This document shows positions 58,849 through 64,000 of a DNA stretch of 64,000 bases, piece after piece. Each line of letters begins with the position of its first letter. Positions within the stretch are counted from its first letter, which is position 1. Made by a program: the position numbers and the translations under genes. Source of the DNA: Nitrospira defluvii (GTDB lineage Bacteria; Nitrospirota; Nitrospiria; Nitrospirales; Nitrospiraceae); NCBI RefSeq assembly GCF_905220995.1, contig NZ_CAJNBJ010000002.1, forward strand, positions 372,001-436,000, written 5' to 3'. Below the pieces are notes generated by a model. It ran no database searches, was not told the DNA's origin, and saw only the letters and a list, made by a program, of their open reading frames with translations.

Positions 58849-60267
58849 TCACCTGCCGCAAGCTCTCTGGAACACGGCCTGGGACACTCCGAACTTGGGA
58901 GCCAGGATCCGGATTCCTGCCTGCGGATAGATGAAGCGCGCGAGTTTGACGCGGCAGGAATACTTCCACCGCTCGATTTTCACCGAAATCGGCGGCAGGA
59001 CCCGCTGCATTCCCTCGGTCGTGATCTCGGTCAAGAGGTCAGATTCCGGCAATAGCTTCCAGAGGACATCCTCCGGCGCGGCGACCAGCCAATGCGCGAC
59101 CTCACGCTGCTCCCTCTCTTTCATCCTGACACAGGATTCGGCCGTGGCCGATGCAGCCGCCCACACCAGATCCGTTCGGCTCCCCGACAGGCGGCCGAGT
59201 ATCGTGGCTTCAAGGAGCCCACAACGCAACGCCTTGACTGACAGGCTTTGCCAGAACCGGTTCTGGAGCGCGATGAGCATGTCATCGGCATCCTCCTGCT
59301 CGGATCCCTCCTGATCTGCTGATGCTGCTTCGTCGGAGGGTTCCTCGGTTAGTTCCTCATCGGATCTCTCCTCGGTCGAAAGGGATGCCGCATCCGTCTT
59401 CTCGGGGTCTTGATCCTCCTCCCGATCCGCATCCGGCACCTCGCTGCAGAGCAAATCCTCCGCCTCCACTGAGCCCAACGCCGCCACCTCCGCAAATTCC
59501 TGGGCGACGTCGCCAAGCATCAGGGCTGGCTCCTGGTCGTCATCACGCACCGCTGCCCGCGATAACGCCAGCTCGTTCTGAGCCTGGTCTTCCGCTGACA
59601 GCAGTGTCGTTGTTTCACTCCACCCGCACAGACAACTCTTCTCCAGGATTCCAGATTCGGAAGTCCCGGAGACCACCCGTTCCAGCACCACCGACGCCTT
59701 GCATCGCGGGCATGCCGGTTGCGTAGATACGGATGTGCGAGGTAAGGAGACCGGATTCTCGGGCTGTGGCCTCGGCAGGTGATATCCGAAGCACATCGGA
59801 CACTGCCGAGGACCAGTGATCCACGTTCCGCCTCGTCGTTCCTCTTCCGACAACACCACCGGCGCTTGAAGGCCGCACAATGGCATCGCCCGTGAGGTAT
59901 CCAACCGGCGTGCGCGACGTCCGTCACGCAGCGTGACATACACACTGCGGTATCGACGGCGGAGAACCGGGACTCTGGGTTTGGTCGGTTGATGTTCTTC
60001 ATCATAGCGATTCTCCAATGGCGTGCGAGCTGTCTGCATCAGCCGGTTCGACCAGTCCACTTCCTCCATTTCTGCCAATCGCTGTTCGAGGTTGTAGAGA
60101 TTGACAGGGTGGATTCTGTGGTTCCCAGTCCGGCACTCCTCAAGCAAGGCCTGCACATCCTCTTTCTCCAGACGTGCGACACGGGTCGCATGCGCTCGTG
60201 GAGCCAGAATGGCCTTGCGAAGAATGGTCCGAATCGCTGTGAGCTTCGATGTGGTTGTTGTGGTCAT
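58849..60267 (-). CDS. Large zinc-ribbon protein of unknown function (copy B)
   Basis: 472 residues from ATG 60267 (GAAGGAG upstream; ATG 60333 is less likely). N-terminal basic helical part, then zinc-ribbon knuckles: CPMCFGYHLP, CPRCKASVVL and CLCGWSE, a long acidic stretch (SEEPSDEAASADQEGSEQEDADD region) and a helical C-terminus ending KFGVSQAVFQRACG. Domain order matches copy A. Perhaps a pair of replication or transfer-related DNA-binding proteins, though nothing in the sequence proves this. Confidence 0.72.
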   Translation of the reverse strand: MTTTTTSKLTAIRTILRKAILAPRAHATRVARLEKEDVQALLEECRTGNHRIHPVNLYNLEQRLAEMEEVDWSNRLMQTARTPLENRYDEEHQPTKPRVPVLRRRYRSVYVTLRDGRRARRLDTSRAMPLCGLQAPVVLSEEERRGGTWITGPRQCPMCFGYHLPRPQPENPVSLPRTSVSTQPACPRCKASVVLERVVSGTSESGILEKSCLCGWSETTTLLSAEDQAQNELALSRAAVRDDDQEPALMLGDVAQEFAEVAALGSVEAEDLLCSEVPDADREEDQDPEKTDAASLSTEERSDEELTEEPSDEAASADQEGSEQEDADDMLIALQNRFWQSLSVKALRCGLLEATILGRLSGSRTDLVWAAASATAESCVRMKEREQREVAHWLVAAPEDVLWKLLPESDLLTEITTEGMQRVLPPISVKIERWKYSCRVKLARFIYPQAGIRILAPKFGVSQAVFQRACGR

Positions 60268-60307
60268 GATGGTGTCTCCTTCGATGGTGTGTGTCATGGT
60301 GAATTGG

Positions 60308-60691
60308 TCAACGTTGGCAAATCGGTTCCGCATAGAGGGCCTGCGAGGCGGTCACGACCGCTTCATGAGCTTCCTGCGACAACCTTGGCAGATCCCTTGG
60401 GCTGTACCGGGCAAACGTCATCAAGGCTTCGCGCTCGAAGCGCCCAAGCCTTGCCGCCTGTGCGACCACTCTCCGGGCGAAGTCGAACTCCCAGGTTTCC
60501 GGAAGCGTCGCCTGCCCCCGCGTTTGCTGTTCAATCTCGTCCACGAGCGTGCGGACCTTCACTAGCTTCCCATCGACTTCGCAGAGTACGTCCCCCGCTG
60601 CCGTGTGAACCCGATCCGGTTCGAACAGCGTCGCGAGGATGAATTCGCGATGGGACCTGAAGTAGTCGTTCCATTTGTGATGGCTCTCCAT
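60308..60691 (-). CDS. Protein of unknown function
   Basis: 127 residues from ATG 60691. Helical, with HHKWNDYFRSHREFILATLFEPD, VRTLVDEIEQQTRG and FDFARRVVAQAARLGRFEREALMTFARYSPRDL; the one Cys is in VLCEVDG. No family recognised. It precedes the copy B gene by 40 bp on the same strand. Confidence 0.6.
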   Translation of the reverse strand: MESHHKWNDYFRSHREFILATLFEPDRVHTAAGDVLCEVDGKLVKVRTLVDEIEQQTRGQATLPETWEFDFARRVVAQAARLGRFEREALMTFARYSPRDLPRLSQEAHEAVVTASQALYAEPICQR

Positions 60692-60754
60692 GATGGCCTC
60701 CTGATGAGTGACAAGGATTGACAATCCGCCTGCGCTGCAGTACATCGTGAATCG

Positions 60755-61090
60755 ATGAGAGCCTACCGAGTCGAAATCCCGCTCAGCGGGCCTCTCCACG
60801 ATGAAGCAGAGGTCCTGCTGCAGGAGTCACAGAGCCGTGACACCGGCAGCGATGACCTCAAGCAACGCCTGCGCGACTGGTTCGATCGAGTGCTGCGCTA
60901 TTGGAACTTCCAGCCGAAGCCGGTCCTGTGTCCGAGATGTCAGACTCGACTCGACACGCTGTATCCGAAAGGTTCGCGAGAAGATTGTGATCTGTGGGAA
61001 CTTGAGATGAACGGGAAGGGACCGACGATCATCTACACCTGTTTCTCATGTCGAGAGCGGGTGCCGATGCCGATTGGCGTCCTGACCTGA
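60755..61090 (+). CDS. Zinc-ribbon protein of unknown function
   Basis: 111 residues. A helical N-terminus (LKQRLRDWFDRVLRYWNF) and a zinc ribbon with CPRC and CFSC knuckles (about residues 59-62 and 95-98). Divergent from the gene at 60691, 63 bp away, so the two share a promoter region. It overlaps the convergent gene ending at 61046 by 45 bp. No family recognised. Confidence 0.58.
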   Translation: MRAYRVEIPLSGPLHDEAEVLLQESQSRDTGSDDLKQRLRDWFDRVLRYWNFQPKPVLCPRCQTRLDTLYPKGSREDCDLWELEMNGKGPTIIYTCFSCRERVPMPIGVLT

Positions 61091-61285
61091 GACGACCTGC
61101 CACAGTTTTCCCAACAGGCCATCTCGCAGAATCTCTTCTTCATCGAGCGTACTGAGATACAACCGCACTTTCTCCGGTTCGCTCTGCGCACGTTCCATCA
61201 AGTGCCGATAGGTTCGTCGCGCATGCCGGATGTCCCCGAGAAGCATCTCCCACGCCTGTTTTTCCTTCTTGCTCATGCCTGCCAT
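61046..61285 (-). CDS. Small helical protein of unknown function
   Basis: 79 residues from ATG 61285. KKEKQAWEMLLGDIRHARRTYRHLMERAQSE then a helix with many Glu. Its 3' end overlaps the convergent zinc-ribbon gene, a dense gene arrangement. No family recognised. Confidence 0.5.
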   Translation of the reverse strand: MAGMSKKEKQAWEMLLGDIRHARRTYRHLMERAQSEPEKVRLYLSTLDEEEILRDGLLGKLWQVVSGQDANRHRHPLST

Positions 61286-62149
61286 AGGGCGTACCTCCAC
61301 AATAAAGATGTGCTGAGCTCAGCACGGGGCCGGAGCCCAGGTTGAGTCATGCGATGTCTGGAATGAATGTGAGGTGATTGGACCTGATGCAGAAGAGAAC
61401 AGATGGAAGGATGGTTTTGAGGAGCTGGAAGGTTGTGAGTGGCGCTGTCCTGCCGATGATCTGACTATGGCACTGTCATGATGTCCTCCTTTCCTGTGTG
61501 CTGAAGCCGCTGCCTGTGCGATACGATCAAGGAAAACCGCATCCATGTGGAGACAGACGACGGTCGTCTGACTCAGATGAGCCGACGGTCAGATGAATGT
61601 TGGTGATGGAGTCGAACTGTGTGAAGAGTGAAACTGTGCCTGCGCAGGGCGCGCAATCGCTGCTGAAGGGACCGTGCGCTGTCCACGATGATCAGTCGTG
61701 AAACGACGGCGTCACGATGATGAGAAGAATTGAGAAAGGTTCTGCCGCGTGAAGTTCACCGGCAGAGAGATGATTCGGCGAGTGCCTACTAAAAGAAGTA
61801 AAGTGGCTTTATCCTACGGCTCTGCGCGCCGAGTTGCAAGAGTTTGCCGCCTGCATCACGAAATCTTTTTCGGTCGGGCATCATGCATAACTGAGACCAA
61901 CCTCCGCCTGACCTGGCCTCAACGGCATCACTCCGATCACACAACACGCGCCCGGTGCGAACGCGCTGCGCACGGACCTCGGCAGGTTTCAGATCGTTCG
62001 TGTACCGACATAGAGATTTCACGCGACAACACCACGCGGCTCCACGTTGTATTTTGTCTTTGCCCGTCCTCCCTCCGGCGCTCGTCCCGAGCGCAGGTTC
62101 AATCACCCGATGCTCTGTGCGCTTATCTTCGGCACTCAAGGGAGATGTC
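61286..62149. other. Region of about 860 bp before the helicase gene
   Basis: No convincing gene. Frames on both strands from 61749-62222 and 61789-62181 overlap fully and have poor composition, with no ribosome site. A short inverted repeat, GACGACGGTCGTC (61557-61569), lies near 61560. A GGGAGATGT site at 62140 precedes the helicase start. Confidence 0.4.
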
Positions 62150-64000
62150 ATGCAGACTCCGGCAGGATGGACCGCTCCCAAAATGGACCATGCGGACCAT
62201 CACTCCACCCTCGTCCCTATGATTGAATCCTTTCGCCAGGCCATCGCAGATGAGCTGCGGGCTCGGCAACCTCTGAGCGATACGGACAGCTTCACCTTCC
62301 CAATCCGCAACGGCCGCCTCCAACACCGTGCTGGGCGAACCTCCTATTTCCTCTTCGACTGCCAGCCGATTCCTGACCACATTCTGGAGGACGCCCATCC
62401 TTCTCTCCTAGCGAACGACCAGCGTCATCCTTGCCGAGTCGTTGGATTCTCGATCGATGGCCTCGCACTGGCGCTGGATACAGAACTGCAGGCGGAAATC
62501 CCCCAAGCGCATCTCACCTTTGACTCCATCAAGCTCTTGCAGGCCCTCGACAAACGACTGGTCCAGATCCTGCGGCAGCAGGCCGACTTCAACACCGCAC
62601 TCAGCCTCAAGGCCTTCCAGCCCGATGCCGTCCCCAGACTCGTGGATTCCGCGGGAATTTCCGCACCCCCCTGCCTGAATACAGAACAAGCCGCAGCCTT
62701 CGCACGCGCGCTGCAGGACGACCTCCTGTTCGTCCTCGGTCCTCCGGGAACCGGGAAAAGCGAGTTGATCAGTGCCCTTGCTCAGGCTTTCCTGCATCTT
62801 GGGCAGCGGATCTTGATCTGCTCTCCGACGAACACCGCCATCGATCACATCCTCGACCTTGTGCTCGATAAGGTGCTGGATTGTCCCCGCGGAACGATCG
62901 TTCGCGTAGGAACTGCAAGCCCTGATAGCTCCGAGCGAAGCCAAACGACCAATCTTGAGGCCCTGGTACTGGACCAGATGACCGCTATCGAAGCAACCGT
63001 TGAGCCTCTACGGAAGCAACTCAGCGCCCTGGAAGCCGACCTGCCCGGGCTTGAAAGCCTGCTCCAGCATACTCTGCAGATCAGCATCTGCCAGCGCACC
63101 GTCGCCGAGCTGCAGCAACGGCATGATCTGCTCGTCGGCTATGAGGAGCGGCTCCTCAGCGCGATCGCAAGGGTTCGAAGCGAGTTGGAAGAGGCCCACC
63201 ACCGCCTGGCGTCCCTGCGGGCCCTGCCCTTTGTGTTCCGGCTACTGAAGCGACGGCAGATCGCGCAGACGGAACAATTCATTCTGGAAGAAACTCCCGA
63301 GCAAGCCAGGCGCTATGCGGCCCTCCGGATGCTCGAACAGGATCTCCGCCAATCACGGCGACTCATCCAGGACGCTCAGGCACGGGAGCGAGCAGCCAGA
63401 GAGCACCTCCCCTTTTCAGCGGACAACTTCACCCTTGATGAACTCGAACTGCTGGTCCGCGTCACGCAGCACACAATCCGCGAGCTCCGGCAAACCGTCA
63501 CTGATGGAGAGCGGCGCATTGCGGAGATCGAACGCACGATCATCAACCGAAGCCGGATCATTGCGACCACCTTGACCCGGACCTATGCCTCCAAATTGCT
63601 TAGTCCCGAGCGGTTCGACGTCGTGATCCTGGATGAGGCGAGTATGGGCTTGCCGCCCGCCGTCTTTGCCGCCTCGTGTCTCGCAACCAAGAAGCTGATC
63701 ATCGTCGGCGACTATCTCCAATTGCCCCCAATCACAGTAGCCAAGACCGAGCACACCAAAGCGTGGCTCGCGAGGGATATTTATCAGATCGCGCAGATCA
63801 CGTCCGGACGGGATCAGCGGGTCGTGTCGCTCGCCACCCAGTACCGGATGCATCCAGATATCGCACGGGTTGCCGCGCGCCTGTATGCCCGCGCCGGCCT
63901 CGCATATCACTCGGCCGCCCACATGGGGGCAGCCCGTCGGCCCTTGACGGCCTATGCGCCCGCTCCTGGTCAGCCCTTGATCGTCTTGGACACGGCCGGC
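62150..64000 (+). CDS. SF1 DNA/RNA helicase (AAA_11/AAA_12 type), partial
   Basis: 617 codons from ATG 62150 (GGGAGATGTC upstream), open to the window end. Walker A VLGPPGTGKSEL at about 201-212, then ICSPTNTAIDHIL; a long coiled-coil insert of about 200 residues; Walker B VILDEASMG, then IIVGDYLQLPP and QYRMHPDIARVA. Similar to DNA2/Upf1-type enzymes of mobile elements. The accessory C-terminal nuclease domain, if any, is beyond the window. Confidence 0.88.
   Translation, partial: MQTPAGWTAPKMDHADHHSTLVPMIESFRQAIADELRARQPLSDTDSFTFPIRNGRLQHRAGRTSYFLFDCQPIPDHILEDAHPSLLANDQRHPCRVVGFSIDGLALALDTELQAEIPQAHLTFDSIKLLQALDKRLVQILRQQADFNTALSLKAFQPDAVPRLVDSAGISAPPCLNTEQAAAFARALQDDLLFVLGPPGTGKSELISALAQAFLHLGQRILICSPTNTAIDHILDLVLDKVLDCPRGTIVRVGTASPDSSERSQTTNLEALVLDQMTAIEATVEPLRKQLSALEADLPGLESLLQHTLQISICQRTVAELQQRHDLLVGYEERLLSAIARVRSELEEAHHRLASLRALPFVFRLLKRRQIAQTEQFILEETPEQARRYAALRMLEQDLRQSRRLIQDAQARERAAREHLPFSADNFTLDELELLVRVTQHTIRELRQTVTDGERRIAEIERTIINRSRIIATTLTRTYASKLLSPERFDVVILDEASMGLPPAVFAASCLATKKLIIVGDYLQLPPITVAKTEHTKAWLARDIYQIAQITSGRDQRVVSLATQYRMHPDIARVAARLYARAGLAYHSAAHMGAARRPLTAYAPAPGQPLIVLDTAG

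Noticed and set aside
61749..62222. 157-residue plus frame overlapped by a 130-residue minus frame
   Set aside because: Mutually exclusive, poor composition, no ribosome site; the plus frame overlaps the helicase start.

Overview
The window looks like chromosome of a Nitrospira-type bacterium (Nitrospirota). This rests on gene families and layout: a bufferin operon, SoxC/SoxD-like genes, several AhpD-fold and DsrE-fold proteins, TVP38 proteins and many short lipoproteins. There is no rRNA or other marker gene to confirm it. The left 38 kb is an accessory stress and detoxification region. The right 26 kb looks like a defence island followed by plasmid- or ICE-like maintenance genes.

1-5.1 kb holds arsenic methylation genes (arsM-arsR-arsS, minus strand) and a reduced mercury operon (merR, glutaredoxin-like, merF, AhpD-like, exported DsrE-like). 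An intact IS5-type element sits between merR and the rest of the mercury operon. 5.1-11.4 kb holds small envelope and cysteine-rich proteins, a DsrE protein, a CBS protein, an M48 protease, a frameshifted tautomerase and an AhpD-fold protein. 11.7-16.6 kb holds a 41-residue Cys/Met-rich membrane peptide, a bufABCD operon (a RiPP metal-binding peptide with its DUF692/MNIO enzyme and partner) and soxC-soxD-like sulfite dehydrogenase genes. 16.7-22 kb holds a TVP38, MerA-like and DUF3047 operon and an unknown membrane-anchored protein. 22-29.1 kb holds a GAF-AAA-Fis activator divergent from an operon (AhpD-fold, isochorismatase-fold, SDR, DsrE, flavin/PNPOx-like, substrate-binding protein, DUF1348) that starts with a recognisable sigma-54 promoter. 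29.7-37.6 kb holds a Crp/Fnr regulator, outer-membrane proteins, PagL, a second TVP38 and a thioredoxin-like/AhpD/DUF3179 operon.

The main result is regulatory. A 16-bp palindrome, TGTRAG-N4-CTYACA, occurs at least ten times between 1.9 and 36.6 kb. At nine of these sites a -10-like hexamer follows at 21 or 22 nt, which is class II Crp/Fnr promoter geometry (centre near -41.5). A Crp/Fnr regulator with a fitting DNA-reading helix is encoded inside the region at 29757-30461. The ars operon, dsrE, the zinc-ribbon/CBS/M48 set, the small membrane peptide, buf, TVP38-MerA-like, PagL-TVP38, the outer-membrane protein operon and the thioredoxin-like operon therefore look like one local regulon.

37.7-38.6 kb holds an accessory RadC and a secreted protein made of a 12-residue NPIN repeat. 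38.7-53.5 kb is a minus-strand defence-like block: a PLD-SNF2 helicase, an Eco57I-type DNA methylase, a KAP P-loop NTPase, an AlbA_2 protein, an unknown protein, a GGCT-like protein and a 1186-residue protein without a recognised domain. 54.5-64 kb holds a macro-domain protein, two SSB-like proteins, two large zinc-ribbon proteins of similar plan, several short unknown genes and an SF1 helicase that runs off the window end.
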